Origin: Pseudomonas sp. S35
Lineage (GTDB): Bacteria > Pseudomonadota > Gammaproteobacteria > Pseudomonadales > Pseudomonadaceae
Reading direction: 5' to 3'
Length of the DNA stretch: 64,000 nucleotides
Assembly: GCF_009866765.1 (NCBI RefSeq)
Contig: NZ_CP019431.1
Coordinates: 3,100,001 to 3,164,000, forward strand
A model generated the notes under the pieces. It was not told the DNA's origin. It ran no database searches and saw only the letters and a program-made list of their open reading frames with translations. Shown piece by piece: positions 52,429 to 61,842 of this stretch; positions within the stretch are counted from its first letter, which is position 1, and each line of letters begins with the position of its first letter. Made by a program: the position numbers and the translations under genes.

Positions 52429-52881
52429 ATGCCCGTATTGGAAAAAACCACCCTCATCAAGGGGCGTAGCTGTGCCGAGGTATTCGACTTCTGCATGGAA
52501 GGTGTGAACTTCCCGAAGATCTTCCCGGAGCGCGTTACCCCACTTGGAAACATAGATATTGCTGACCTGCGGATCGAGCAAGGGCGTCAATTCCGTTTCC
52601 GGCATTGGATGTTCGGGTTTATCCCTGCCAATTGGACCGTTGGCATCCGCGAAGTCAAAGACAACGAGTATTTCATTGATGAAATGATCAAGGGGCCCCT
52701 GAGTGCGTTCCGGCATGAGCATCGCGTTGAATCCGCTGCCGGGGGGACGCTTTATACCGACCGAGTGACTTATCACGCCATAGGCGGTGCGCTGTTTGAG
52801 TGGTTGTTTGTCGACGCCTATATGGACCGGATATTTGAAGCACGTCACCGCAACATGCAACAGCTTTTGGACCTCTCATGA
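52429..52881 (+). CDS. SRPBCC-family ligand-binding protein
   Basis: A 150-aa protein with the START/SRPBCC helix-grip pattern: an N-terminal strand (LEKTTLIKGRSCAEVFDFCM), a central FRFRHWMFGFIPANWTVGIR, and a long C-terminal helix (FEARHRNMQQLLDL). The family holds hydrophobic ligands and includes cyclases, dehydratases and lipid carriers. No catalytic residues are diagnostic. The start at 52429 has GAGAGG upstream, 14 bp after the aminotransferase-reductase stop. It overlaps the next gene by ATGA. It might carry or shape the lipid intermediate. Confidence 0.78.
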   Translation: MPVLEKTTLIKGRSCAEVFDFCMEGVNFPKIFPERVTPLGNIDIADLRIEQGRQFRFRHWMFGFIPANWTVGIREVKDNEYFIDEMIKGPLSAFRHEHRVESAAGGTLYTDRVTYHAIGGALFEWLFVDAYMDRIFEARHRNMQQLLDLS

Positions 52882-54008
52882 TTGCTGTCAAAGCAGTGGA
52901 TACGGCAAAGCGGTTAAGGCAGTTTATCGACCTGCCTTTTCGTCTGTACGCCGACGACCCGCACTGGGTTGCGCCCTTACGCAGCGACATGAAACGGATA
53001 CTGTCACCACGACACAACCCCTTCTTTCGCGAAGCACAGATTGAGCATTTTCTGGCGCTGGATGATCAAGGTCAGGCCCAGGGTCGAGTCAGCGTATGTA
53101 TTCACGCGGCATACAACCTGCGCTTTGGTCATGAGCACGTTTTTTTCGGTTTTTTTGAAGTCGCGCCAGACCCCGCCGTCACGCGGGCATTATTCGATGC
53201 GGTAGGTCAATGGGCGAGAGCGCGTGGCAAATCAAGGTTACTGGGGCCTTACAGTTATACCTCGACACAGGATGCTGCGTTGTTACTCGAGAACATCGAC
53301 GGCCGGCCTCCCACGCTGCTGCAAACCTATAACCCGCTTTGGTACGCCGACGCTCTCAAGCAGGCGGGTTTCGAGCTGGCTTTCACCTTCAGCACGTATG
53401 GGGTTGACGTGGAGCAGTACCGTGCGCGACGCAAGGCCAGCCGCAGTGAAAAAGTATTGCCAGGTAGCCAGTTCAGTGTGCGCAGTGCTACGCGGACTGA
53501 CTTGCGTTCGAATCTGGAGGAGATCCGCTGTTTGTTCAACAGTGCATTTGCCGAGAACTATGAGGTCGCGCCGATCTCCAAGGCCAGTTTCAAATTCCAG
53601 ATCGATAGTGTGAAGACGTTTATCGATCTTGAAGGCATCAAGCTTATTGAACTGGACGGCCGGGCCGTAGCATTTTTCCTGATTTTGCCGGACCTCAACC
53701 AGATCTTGAGTCGACTCAAGGGGCATTTCGGTCTGTTCGACCTGCTCAAGCTAAATCGTTACAAGCGCGGCGTCACCGGTGGTGTCATCGCACTTATCGG
53801 TGCCGACCCATCCGTCCAGGGAAGTGGCCTAGGCCGGTTAATCGGCGATGAGATCGTGCGTTACGCCGAACCGCGCTTTCAACGTGTTGACACCATGTGG
53901 ATCGACGACCGCAATCCTTCCAGCTACGTACTTGCACGTAATGTCGGAATGCGTCGGACCAAGCGCTACGGTGTTTTCGGACTCAATTTAGACCAAACCC
54001 CGGGTTAA
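52878..54008 (+). CDS. GNAT-like acyltransferase-fold protein
   Basis: The 376-aa protein opens with IDLPFRLYADDPHWVAPLRS and NPFFREAQIEHFLALDD, the hallmark of an uncharacterised GNAT-like family. The C-terminal part has an acetyl-CoA-binding style motif A, DPSVQGSGLGRLIGDEIV (near 310-325), then the NPSSYVLARNVGM tail. The middle is long compared with simple acetyltransferases. If active it could acylate the amine formed by the cluster, but the donor and acceptor are unknown. It is translationally coupled to the SRPBCC gene. Confidence 0.75.
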   Translation: MIAVKAVDTAKRLRQFIDLPFRLYADDPHWVAPLRSDMKRILSPRHNPFFREAQIEHFLALDDQGQAQGRVSVCIHAAYNLRFGHEHVFFGFFEVAPDPAVTRALFDAVGQWARARGKSRLLGPYSYTSTQDAALLLENIDGRPPTLLQTYNPLWYADALKQAGFELAFTFSTYGVDVEQYRARRKASRSEKVLPGSQFSVRSATRTDLRSNLEEIRCLFNSAFAENYEVAPISKASFKFQIDSVKTFIDLEGIKLIELDGRAVAFFLILPDLNQILSRLKGHFGLFDLLKLNRYKRGVTGGVIALIGADPSVQGSGLGRLIGDEIVRYAEPRFQRVDTMWIDDRNPSSYVLARNVGMRRTKRYGVFGLNLDQTPG

Positions 54009-54026
54009 ACTGGAGCTGTAATCGAA

Positions 54027-54713
54027 ATGGATAATCCCTTGATTTCTCTTGTGGGGCTGAAAAAATTCTACCCCAGCGGTGACGGGCGCAGTTTAGTGCT
54101 CAATGACATCAACCTGACGATACCTCGCGCCAGCATGACGGTGATCAGAGGTGTATCAGGCTCGGGCAAAACCACGCTGCTCAATGTGCTGGGCGGTTTG
54201 GATCGTGTGGATGAGGGGTTGGTCCAGGTCGCAGACGCACGCCTGAACGCCATGGACTTCAAGGCATTGACGCGTTTCAGGGCGGAGCGGGTAGGGTTCA
54301 TCTTCCAGTTTCACAACTTGATCCCGACGTTGACGGTGAAGGAAAACGTGCTGACTGGGCTTGAACCGCTCCGCTCAGTCACTTTGCAGGATCATGCGCG
54401 CGCGCAGGAATATTTGCGCAAAGTTGGTCTGCACGAACACGCCGAAAAATTCCCTTCAAAACTCTCCGGAGGTCAGCAACAGCGGGTCGCTATTGCGCGA
54501 GCGCTTATCAAGGAACCTCAGTTGATTCTCGCGGACGAGCCCACCGGCAGTCTTGACGAAGAGACAGGCATGCGTGTTTTTGAACTGCTGCGTCAGATGC
54601 AGGAAGAGAAGCAGGTCACGGTGGTCATCGTCACGCATAACCCCGCACTTGGGCAGCACGCCGATGACGTCTACGAGATGCGCTCCGGCAACCTGCACAG
54701 GGCCGAACCATGA
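54027..54713 (+). CDS. ABC transporter ATP-binding protein (LolD/MacB type)
   Basis: The 228-aa ATPase has GVSGSGKTT (Walker A), LSGGQQQRVAIARAL (signature) and LILADEPTGSLDEETG (Walker B plus D-loop), with the FQFHNLIPTLTVKENVL region of the LolD/MacB family. It pairs with the FtsX-type permease whose gene overlaps its stop. These transporters act mechanically on substrates at the periplasmic side rather than pumping through a membrane pore. A lipid extraction role fits the neighbours. Confidence 0.92.
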   Translation: MDNPLISLVGLKKFYPSGDGRSLVLNDINLTIPRASMTVIRGVSGSGKTTLLNVLGGLDRVDEGLVQVADARLNAMDFKALTRFRAERVGFIFQFHNLIPTLTVKENVLTGLEPLRSVTLQDHARAQEYLRKVGLHEHAEKFPSKLSGGQQQRVAIARALIKEPQLILADEPTGSLDEETGMRVFELLRQMQEEKQVTVVIVTHNPALGQHADDVYEMRSGNLHRAEP

Positions 54714-57070
54714 ACATGCTGATGCGGCATGTGCTTCGCTCGGTTCTGGTCATTCGCTATCGCTTGCTGACCATCGCACTGATCTGTGCCTCGACCTTTG
54801 GTGTGCTGGTGGGTGCCTATTCGGCGATCGACAGTCTGTTCGATACGGTCGAGGACATTCAGTCCCACGCATCGATGGCCGATCTGGAAGTCATCTTTGC
54901 GCCGGACGATCTGATCAACCTCCCGGCATTCGATGACATTGCCGGCGTAACCGCGACCCATCACCGCTTACTGATGCCAGGGTTGGCGCCTTTGCGCGGT
55001 AGTCAGCCGGTCGCAGGGTTGATGGTGAGTGCCGACGCCGCGGATTTCTCGGCGGTCAACCGACTGAAGGCCTTGCAAGGTCGCCTGCCTAATGCAGCGG
55101 ACGTTGCAGGAATTGCCCTTGAGCGTAACTGTGCGAAATTCCATGGGAAGGGCGTGGGTGACCGTTTTGATTTTATTGCCGGCGCTGCCAGGTATCCGGT
55201 GGAGGTTATCGGCATCGTTGAAAGCCCAGAGTATCTGGTCGCGCCGCTGAACCCCAGTGTGTACGTGCCCAGCAACGGCTCCCTGTGTGTGTTGTTTGCT
55301 GACCAGGGGCTCATGCGCCAGCAGTTGGGCTTTTCAGCCAGCAACAGCTTATTGTTCAGCGTGTCGCCGCATGCATCGATGAATGAGGTCAAGCAGCGCA
55401 TTGCCGCGCGAGCGCAGTCGCGTCTGGCCGTCGATTACGTGCTGCCTCGCCAGGAGCAGTTCAGCCAAAAGTTCCTCGAGTTGGACCTCAATACCTTCAA
55501 GGTTTTCCTGCCGACGGTTGTGCTGATTTTTGCGCTGTCATCGACCTTGGTGGTGTTTTTCCTCATGTTCCAATGGGCCAAGGAAGAACGCCCATTGATC
55601 GCAATGTTTCTCACGCTGGGCTATACGCGTCGACAGGTCGTTTGCGCTTACAGCCTGCCTGCGCTGATGCTGATTGTGCTCGCTTTGGTGCTGGGTTGCG
55701 GCCTGGCGCTGTTTGATATGTATGCATTCGGCTGGAACTACGCACGCGCCATCGGCATGCCCGAGCCACAGTTGATGTTCAAGCCAGCTTATCTATGGCG
55801 AGCCGGATTATTGCTGTGCTGCACCGTCGCCCTGGGCATGTACTTGCCGATGCGCTCGATCATTCGCATCACGCCGATGGACGCCCTGCGTGACGTTGGC
55901 GCAGGTCAGGAGCAAGCGTTTGCGCTGCGTATGGTCGCCTGCCTGCGTCATATCGGAGGACCGTTCTGGTTTCGTTATTCGTTGCGCAACTTGCTGCGCA
56001 GCTGGCGCATCAGCCTGGTCACGGTGCTGGCAATGTCGGCGAGTATCGCAATCACCATTGCCTTCTATATTTCCCTGACGTCCATGGAGCGAACCGCGAT
56101 CAGCAACGTGGAGCGCGACAACTGGAGTCGCGTGGTCGATCTGGATGTGCCCTGGTGGGATGAAGATATCGGACGTCTCGAAGGCCTGGCGTCAGGCAGT
56201 CGCTGGTCGACGTTCGTCAAAGGCGGGGCGCAGGTTTTGGGCGAAGGGCAGCTGGATAACGCCAGTCTCCTGGGTATCGAGCCGGCCGACAGCGTGCGTC
56301 ACGTAAACCTGATGGAAGGCCGGATGTTGTTGGACGGCGATCTTGACACGCTGGTGATTGAACGCCGCATCGCCATTGCCCATGACGTCCACCCAGGTGA
56401 CCGTTTGAATCTAAAAGTGCGAGGAAACGTCTATCCGGCCAAGGTCGTCGGGGTGTTTTCCGGGGCGCTGCCGGGTGAAGTGATTACGACGCGCCGCTTC
56501 GCTCAGCAAATGCTGTCACTGGATGAGCAGTTTACCGGCGCTTACCTGGTGGATGCGGGGAGCAGTGGCCTGGACGATGCGAGAATCTATGAGTTGGCAG
56601 GCGTGGTACGGGTTACGTCCAAGCAGAACATAGTCGCCTCCATCTTGGAGATCAGTTCGCATATCTGGGTGATCATTCACATCTGCGCGTTGATGAGTAT
56701 TGCGATTGCACTGCTGTTTGCGGTGACCAGCATGAACTTCAGCATCGTGGGGCGTCGCGGCGAATATGGCGTGTTGAGAATTCTCGGTTTCAGCGACCGA
56801 AGTGTGTCGCTCATCATGCTTTGCGAAACCTTCAGCGTTGCGCTGCTTGCTGGCGTGGTGTCCATCCCGCTGGGCTATGGTCTCGCAGGCGTCCTCAATC
56901 ATCGCCTGACGGACGTCTGGTTCAAGATCAACACCGACCCCGCCTTCAGTGATTTCTGGAGAGTCATCCTGCCCGCCTTGGTGATTATTCCATTCGCAGC
57001 AATGCCGGCCATTCGTCATGTATTGCGTATTCGCGCGGTAGACACGCTCAAACTCAGGAATTTTGGATGA
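54710..57070 (+). CDS. FtsX-type ABC permease with duplicated core
   Basis: A 786-aa permease. The N-terminal helix (residues about 12-40) is followed by a periplasmic MacB_PCD-like domain. Three helices lie near 260-390 (FLPTVVLIFALSSTLVVFFL starts one), then another helix, a second periplasmic domain, and three final helices near 650-770. That is two FtsX modules in one chain, as in YbbP-like permeases. It ends with the IPFAAMPAIRHVLRIRAVDT pattern. It shares 4-bp overlaps with the ATPase and the LolA-like genes, making a three-gene export unit inside the cluster. Confidence 0.88.
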   Translation: MNMLMRHVLRSVLVIRYRLLTIALICASTFGVLVGAYSAIDSLFDTVEDIQSHASMADLEVIFAPDDLINLPAFDDIAGVTATHHRLLMPGLAPLRGSQPVAGLMVSADAADFSAVNRLKALQGRLPNAADVAGIALERNCAKFHGKGVGDRFDFIAGAARYPVEVIGIVESPEYLVAPLNPSVYVPSNGSLCVLFADQGLMRQQLGFSASNSLLFSVSPHASMNEVKQRIAARAQSRLAVDYVLPRQEQFSQKFLELDLNTFKVFLPTVVLIFALSSTLVVFFLMFQWAKEERPLIAMFLTLGYTRRQVVCAYSLPALMLIVLALVLGCGLALFDMYAFGWNYARAIGMPEPQLMFKPAYLWRAGLLLCCTVALGMYLPMRSIIRITPMDALRDVGAGQEQAFALRMVACLRHIGGPFWFRYSLRNLLRSWRISLVTVLAMSASIAITIAFYISLTSMERTAISNVERDNWSRVVDLDVPWWDEDIGRLEGLASGSRWSTFVKGGAQVLGEGQLDNASLLGIEPADSVRHVNLMEGRMLLDGDLDTLVIERRIAIAHDVHPGDRLNLKVRGNVYPAKVVGVFSGALPGEVITTRRFAQQMLSLDEQFTGAYLVDAGSSGLDDARIYELAGVVRVTSKQNIVASILEISSHIWVIIHICALMSIAIALLFAVTSMNFSIVGRRGEYGVLRILGFSDRSVSLIMLCETFSVALLAGVVSIPLGYGLAGVLNHRLTDVWFKINTDPAFSDFWRVILPALVIIPFAAMPAIRHVLRIRAVDTLKLRNFG

Positions 57071-57846
57071 ACAGCAAACTGCTAACTGCGTTGCCTCTTT
57101 TAATGCTTTGCACATGGCCCGCCTTCGCCGACGATGCACTGGCGGTCATGCAGGATTCTGATCGCCGTATGAAGGCACAGGACGAAAAAGTCGACTATCG
57201 CATGGAGCTGTTTGAGGGCGAGCGGCTGACCTTTACACGCCAACTGAGTCGCTTGGACAAGCGTATGAGCGACCGCATGGGCACCTTGGTACGGTTCACC
57301 GCGCCCGCGGCCGTCAAGAATGTTGCTCTGTTAATTGAGGACAGTGGAAAAGCCGCGAACGACATCTGGTCTTATACCCCATCGACCAAAAGCTTGAGAC
57401 GACTGGCCGGTTCTCAAAAGCAGAACTGGTTCATGGGGACGGACTTCACCTATGAAGACTTTGAGGACTACAAGCTGCTGAACTACACGTTCACCAGCCT
57501 CGCGACCTCTCAGCCCTGCCTCAGTTGGCCGGCATGCCGGCAGATTGAAGCGAAGGCGCGTAGCGAAGAGGCAGATATTTCCGGCTATTCACGCAAGGTC
57601 TATTACCTCGAAGAGCAGAGCCGTTACCCGGTGCAGGTGGATTACTTTGACCGCCAGGGGGTGCTGGTCAAACAGCTTAAAAGCGACGGCTTGCAAGTTG
57701 TTGACGGATTCAGCAGGCCTACGGCCCAGACCATGCACAATCTGGCAGCCAATAAGAGCACGCGGATGATTGTCGAGAAAGTGAGCATCAACCCTGGCAT
57801 CTCGGATGCTGAATTCACTCAACGTGCCTTGCGCACTGAACACTGA
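57067..57846 (+). CDS. LolA-like outer membrane lipoprotein-sorting family protein
   Basis: The 259-aa periplasmic protein has a signal peptide (LLTALPLLMLCTWPAFA) and the LolA/LolB-like half-barrel pattern of the lipoprotein-sorting (COG2834) group: YRMELFEGERLTFTRQLSRL, RFTAPAAVKNVALLIE, DIWSYTPSTKSLRRLAG and FMGTDFTYEDFEDY. Members beside permeases shuttle hydrophobic cargo through the periplasm. It overlaps the permease gene and lies 15 bp before carrier protein 2. It is probably the carrier between the FtsX permease and the outer membrane. Confidence 0.82.
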   Translation: MNSKLLTALPLLMLCTWPAFADDALAVMQDSDRRMKAQDEKVDYRMELFEGERLTFTRQLSRLDKRMSDRMGTLVRFTAPAAVKNVALLIEDSGKAANDIWSYTPSTKSLRRLAGSQKQNWFMGTDFTYEDFEDYKLLNYTFTSLATSQPCLSWPACRQIEAKARSEEADISGYSRKVYYLEEQSRYPVQVDYFDRQGVLVKQLKSDGLQVVDGFSRPTAQTMHNLAANKSTRMIVEKVSINPGISDAEFTQRALRTEH

Positions 57847-57861
57847 TCCCGAGAGTCCCGT

Positions 57862-58119
57862 ATGTCGACTGAATCGCTGCAAACCCTGGTGCTGGAGTTG
57901 CTCGCCAGCACGTTGGAACTGGATATCACTGAGCTGGATACGCAACTGAGCATCGAAGAGCTGGGGCTCGACTCGCTGGACGTACTGAAGCTCACCTACG
58001 CAATTGAAAAGCGATTCGCTGTCAATTTATCAGCGTACAGCCATACCGATATCAGCTCCGTGTCTCGCCTGGTGGAAATACTTGCTGAACGGCTGGCCTC
58101 CAAGCGAGCGGTTTCATGA
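57862..58119 (+). CDS. Acyl carrier protein 2
   Basis: An 85-aa carrier protein with phosphopantetheine Ser38 in ELGLDSLDV. It differs strongly from carrier protein 1 (47477-47743), so the two probably serve separate steps. It overlaps the ketosynthase gene by ATGA, which suggests that this carrier feeds that enzyme. The ATG has a GAG-type site upstream. Confidence 0.9.
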   Translation: MSTESLQTLVLELLASTLELDITELDTQLSIEELGLDSLDVLKLTYAIEKRFAVNLSAYSHTDISSVSRLVEILAERLASKRAVS

Positions 58120-59333
58120 ACACAGTTGTCATTACCGGAGTGGGGTGTGTGTCACCGTTTGGTGTGGGTCGAGCGCGTCTTTGGGAGGGGTTGGCCACAG
58201 GACAATGTGCCATCGCACCAGTGCCTCGTTTGATCGACGTTGTCGGCGGAACATGTAACGCGGGGGCATTGCCGGATGATGCACTTGATGGCCTGTTCAC
58301 GGCCAATGAGTTGTTACTGTTAGACCGCGCGAGTCAGTTTGCACTGCTGTCGGCGGCGGAGGCGCTGGCCATGGCCGGTCTCAACCCTGCCACGGTTGAC
58401 CCCTACAGGTGCGCGGTCTACATGGGCACCGCCTTGGGTGGCAGCGAGTCGTTGCACAGCGCCTATCTGGATCTCTATCAGGCCGGCAGCGCTACACTCG
58501 CGCCGTGGACGGTGCCCCGGGTCATGGCGAATGCCGCCGCCAGTCACATAAGCTTAAAATACGGTTTCAAGGGCCCAGCGCTCACCGTCAGCACCGCGTG
58601 TGCCTCTTCCACACAGGCGATTGGCGAGGCTTATCGGTTGTTGCGATGCGGTGATGCAGACCTGGTGATGGCAGGTGGTACTGACGCATGTCTTAACGCA
58701 CTGGTCTGGAAAGCATGGGAGGCGTTGCGAGCAATGGCCCCCGATACCTGCCGGCCATTTTCCGTCGGCCGGCGTGGCATGGTGCTGGGCGAGGGGGGCG
58801 GGGTATTGGTTCTGGAGACCCTGGCGCATGCCCGAGCGCGCGGCGCACCGATACTGGCTCACGTATTGGGGTATGGGGTCAACAGTGACGCTGGCGACTT
58901 ACTCAAGCCATCCGTGGACGGCCCCGCTCAGGCCATGCGCCAGGCCATTGCCGACAGCTGCTTGCCCGTCGAGGCATTCAGTTACATCAACGCCCACGGC
59001 ACTGGCACTTTACTCAATGACCGGTGCGAAACGGCGGCTATCAAACACGTATTCGGCGCTCATGCGCCTTCGCTGGGCGTGTCATCCGTCAAGTCCTCGA
59101 TAGGTCATCTGATGGGCGCTGCGGGGGTGGTCGAGTTGATTGGGGGGCTTATGGGCTCGATACACAATCAGATTCCCGGAACCCTCAATTACCTGGGGCA
59201 GGATGCCGACTGCGACTTGGACTATGTGACTGGGGGCGCGCGCGAGGCCAATGTGAAAGCGTGGCTGAAAAACTCCTTCGCGTTTGGTGGCCTTAATGTT
59301 TCCTTGGCTCTGGCTGCGCAGGGCACTCAATGA
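58116..59333 (+). CDS. Beta-ketoacyl-ACP synthase (KAS II/FabF type)
   Basis: A 405-aa condensing enzyme with an intact Cys-His-His triad: C162 in STACASSTQA, H294 in NAHGTGT and H331 in SIGHLMGAAG. It also has MAGGTDACLNA and the C-terminal NSFAFGGLNVSLAL. It should extend an acyl chain by two carbons on carrier protein 2. No malonyl transferase, ketoreductase of FabG type or dehydratase is in the cluster, apart from the SDR downstream; housekeeping enzymes could supply these. It overlaps genes on both sides by 4 bp. Confidence 0.92.
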   Translation: MNTVVITGVGCVSPFGVGRARLWEGLATGQCAIAPVPRLIDVVGGTCNAGALPDDALDGLFTANELLLLDRASQFALLSAAEALAMAGLNPATVDPYRCAVYMGTALGGSESLHSAYLDLYQAGSATLAPWTVPRVMANAAASHISLKYGFKGPALTVSTACASSTQAIGEAYRLLRCGDADLVMAGGTDACLNALVWKAWEALRAMAPDTCRPFSVGRRGMVLGEGGGVLVLETLAHARARGAPILAHVLGYGVNSDAGDLLKPSVDGPAQAMRQAIADSCLPVEAFSYINAHGTGTLLNDRCETAAIKHVFGAHAPSLGVSSVKSSIGHLMGAAGVVELIGGLMGSIHNQIPGTLNYLGQDADCDLDYVTGGAREANVKAWLKNSFAFGGLNVSLALAAQGTQ

Positions 59334-60301
59334 TTCTGGTCACCGGCGCCAGTGGATGCCTGGGCAGTCATATCGTGCGGGAGTTGCTGGAACAGGGTGA
59401 GCACGTGGCAGTGCTGGTCTTGCCGAACGATCCAGCCGTGGCGTTGCAGAGCCTGCGCGAAGGTTTGGTCTGGCGCGAAGGCGATCTTCTGGATCCCGCC
59501 AGCCTCGGGTCCGCGCTTGAAGGCGTCACACAGATCTACCATGCCGCCGGTTTGGCGCTGCCTTACGAGTGCGAGCGCAAGCGTATGTTTGCGGTCAACG
59601 TGCAGGGAACGGTGAATTTGCTGCGGGCCGCTCGCGACGCGGGGGTCGAGCGCATCTTGCACGTATCGTCCATCGCTGCCGTTGGCTATCCGGCCGAGGA
59701 AGCGGACGAGTCAATGATCTATAACGGCGATGCATTTCGGCTGGCCTATATGCACAGCAAGCGTGATGCAGAAGATCAGGTTCGTGGTTTCTGTGCGTCG
59801 GGCATGGATATTGTCATTGCGTGTCCCTCTGCGGTCATCGCCTCCAACTGCGATGTGCTGCATGGATGGGGCAAGGTCATGCTTGATCTGCAGCTTCGAC
59901 GCCTGCCGTTTATCCCACCCGGCGGCATTGCGGTCATCGGCGCGCAAGATCTGGTGAGGGGGCTGCTGGCCGTCATGGCCAAAGGCAAGAGCGGGGAGCG
60001 ATATATCCTGAATGCTCATAACGTCAGCTATCTCCAATTGTTCACCTGCATGGCCGCTGCGATGGCCGTCGAAGCACCGCGTTGGCAGCCTCGCACATTG
60101 GGATGGATCGTCGCCCTTTTGCGGCCGTTGGACGTATTGCTCACGAGAATACCCCTTAGGCTCTCGGCCGATGTCGTTGCGTTGCTGGGCAGGCAGGTTC
60201 ATTACCGAAGTGACAAGGCTCGTCGGCAATTAGGCTTCGTGCCGGCACAATCACTGGAGCATATGGTCCATGAGGCCGCAAGCTGGTTGACGAGTCGATA
60301 G
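59330..60301 (+). CDS. NAD-dependent epimerase/dehydratase-type extended SDR
   Basis: A 323-aa extended short-chain dehydrogenase: MILVTGASGCLGSHIVRELL at the N-terminus (TGxxGxxG), YHAAGLALPY, the Ser in HVSSIAAVGYP, and Tyr/Lys in YMHSKRDAE. Extended SDRs of this 3-beta-HSD/dihydroflavonol reductase look reduce keto groups on lipid and steroid substrates. Here it may reduce the beta-ketoacyl product of the ketosynthase or oxidise an alcohol. It is coupled to the ketosynthase gene by a 4-bp overlap. Confidence 0.87.
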   Translation: MILVTGASGCLGSHIVRELLEQGEHVAVLVLPNDPAVALQSLREGLVWREGDLLDPASLGSALEGVTQIYHAAGLALPYECERKRMFAVNVQGTVNLLRAARDAGVERILHVSSIAAVGYPAEEADESMIYNGDAFRLAYMHSKRDAEDQVRGFCASGMDIVIACPSAVIASNCDVLHGWGKVMLDLQLRRLPFIPPGGIAVIGAQDLVRGLLAVMAKGKSGERYILNAHNVSYLQLFTCMAAAMAVEAPRWQPRTLGWIVALLRPLDVLLTRIPLRLSADVVALLGRQVHYRSDKARRQLGFVPAQSLEHMVHEAASWLTSR

Positions 60302-60312
60302 GAGATTGATCG

Positions 60313-61842
60313 TTGAATGCATGGATGATGTTTGATCCTCAAGCTCGGCAGGACACGCCTGCTGTGACTGAGTTGAATGCATGGTTGCAGGACTGGGCGA
60401 AACGCCTGGACTTTCGCCTGATGGATGAGCGCCGTTGCCTGCCGCCGCACTTGGTGCTGGCAGTCGGGAACCGGGGTTTACTGGGAATGCAGGTGCCCGC
60501 CGACTATGGCGGCCGGTTGTGCTTGTCCAACTTCGAATTGCTGCGAGTACAGCGTCAATTGGGCGCCATCGACCTGACCTTGGCTTTTTTTATCGGTCTC
60601 AACAACGGGTTGGGTATCCGTCCTATTCAACGCTTCGCGGCGCCAGCGATCAAAGAGCGGTACCTGCCGCAACTGGCGAATGGTCGAATGCTCGCCGCGT
60701 TTGCGTTGACTGAGCGGGCGGCGGGCTCCAACCCGTTGGGCATGGCGGCCTGCGCGCGACGTGAAGGCAGTGTGTTCAGGCTTGATGGGACTAAGTCCTG
60801 GTCAGGTTCGGCTGCATGGGCGGGCGTCATTTCGGTATTCGCCCGGCATATTGATGACCAAGGGCGTGAGCTCGGCTATTTGGGGCTCTGTGTAGATGCA
60901 GAGCAACAAGGTATGCGCCAGGGTAGCGAAGCGATGACGCTTGGCCTCAAAGGCATGGTGCAGAACCAACTGCATTTTGAAGCTGCGCTGGTCAACCAGG
61001 ACCGAGTCCTGGGAAGTGCCTATGCAGGCCTGGCTGTGGCCAGCGACACGATGGCGTTCGGCCGGCTGGGTATTGCCGCTACCTGTGTCGGTGGGTTATG
61101 GCGGTGTGTTCAGTTGATGATCCGCTATAGCACCCGACGTAGCCTGGGCGGTCACCCTCTTTGGGATCATGAGCATACTCAACGCGTGGTTGATGACGCG
61201 CTCTGTGCAGCGACAGCAATCGGTAATTGGGTCGATGAGCTGGCGCTACGACTGGATCAGGGCTCGCCTGACGCTCCCCCCGAGGTCCTGGCCGCGACGA
61301 AGTGGTTGGCCAGCGAGGTGCTCGGGGAGGTCAGTGATAGCGCGCTGCAGATGCTAGGGGCTCGCGGCTATTGCGATAACAATCCCATTGGACAACTCTG
61401 GCGCGACGCTCGCATTACGCGCTTATTCGAAGGGCCTTCGGAAACGCTGGCGGCATTCATCGGCCAGCGCGTGCTGGAACAACCCAGCACGGTCATCGCC
61501 TACCTTGACCAGACTGCCCATGGCGAAATTACCCGAGCACGAATCCTGGAGTGGACCGCCGAAGAGGTGTCCGCCTCGCGTTTATCTGCGGGTTCGCTCA
61601 GGTTGGGGGAATGTGCTGCCTGGTTGATGCTCTCGTCGCAACCGCTGGATGAATTCTGTCGCCGTTGGGTGGACTATCGACTGGAGAGGGCGCTGCACGC
61701 GTGGGAAAGAACACGTTTACCTATCAGAAAAATGAATTACTTGAGCGATTGGGCAACGATTGATGCAGGTCTTCAGGATTGCATCCAGCCCGGTGAAGAG
61801 CGCGAGATCGACCCTTTGCTAGCCTCACAGGTGAGCCTATGA
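60313..61842 (+). CDS. Acyl-CoA dehydrogenase-family flavoprotein
   Basis: A 509-aa ACAD-like protein: LLGMQVPADYGGRLCLSNFE, FALTERAAGSNPLGMAA, GTKSWSGSAAWAGVISVFAR, the arginine-containing ITRLFEGPSETLAAFIGQ region, and a C-terminal extension. It would create a double bond in an acyl thioester, as TamP does on carrier-bound dodecanoate in tambjamine formation. The start appears to be TTG 60313 with GGAG eight bases upstream; ATG 60325 is too far from it. It follows the SDR by 11 bp and overlaps the next gene by ATGA. Confidence 0.87.
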   Translation: MNAWMMFDPQARQDTPAVTELNAWLQDWAKRLDFRLMDERRCLPPHLVLAVGNRGLLGMQVPADYGGRLCLSNFELLRVQRQLGAIDLTLAFFIGLNNGLGIRPIQRFAAPAIKERYLPQLANGRMLAAFALTERAAGSNPLGMAACARREGSVFRLDGTKSWSGSAAWAGVISVFARHIDDQGRELGYLGLCVDAEQQGMRQGSEAMTLGLKGMVQNQLHFEAALVNQDRVLGSAYAGLAVASDTMAFGRLGIAATCVGGLWRCVQLMIRYSTRRSLGGHPLWDHEHTQRVVDDALCAATAIGNWVDELALRLDQGSPDAPPEVLAATKWLASEVLGEVSDSALQMLGARGYCDNNPIGQLWRDARITRLFEGPSETLAAFIGQRVLEQPSTVIAYLDQTAHGEITRARILEWTAEEVSASRLSAGSLRLGECAAWLMLSSQPLDEFCRRWVDYRLERALHAWERTRLPIRKMNYLSDWATIDAGLQDCIQPGEEREIDPLLASQVSL

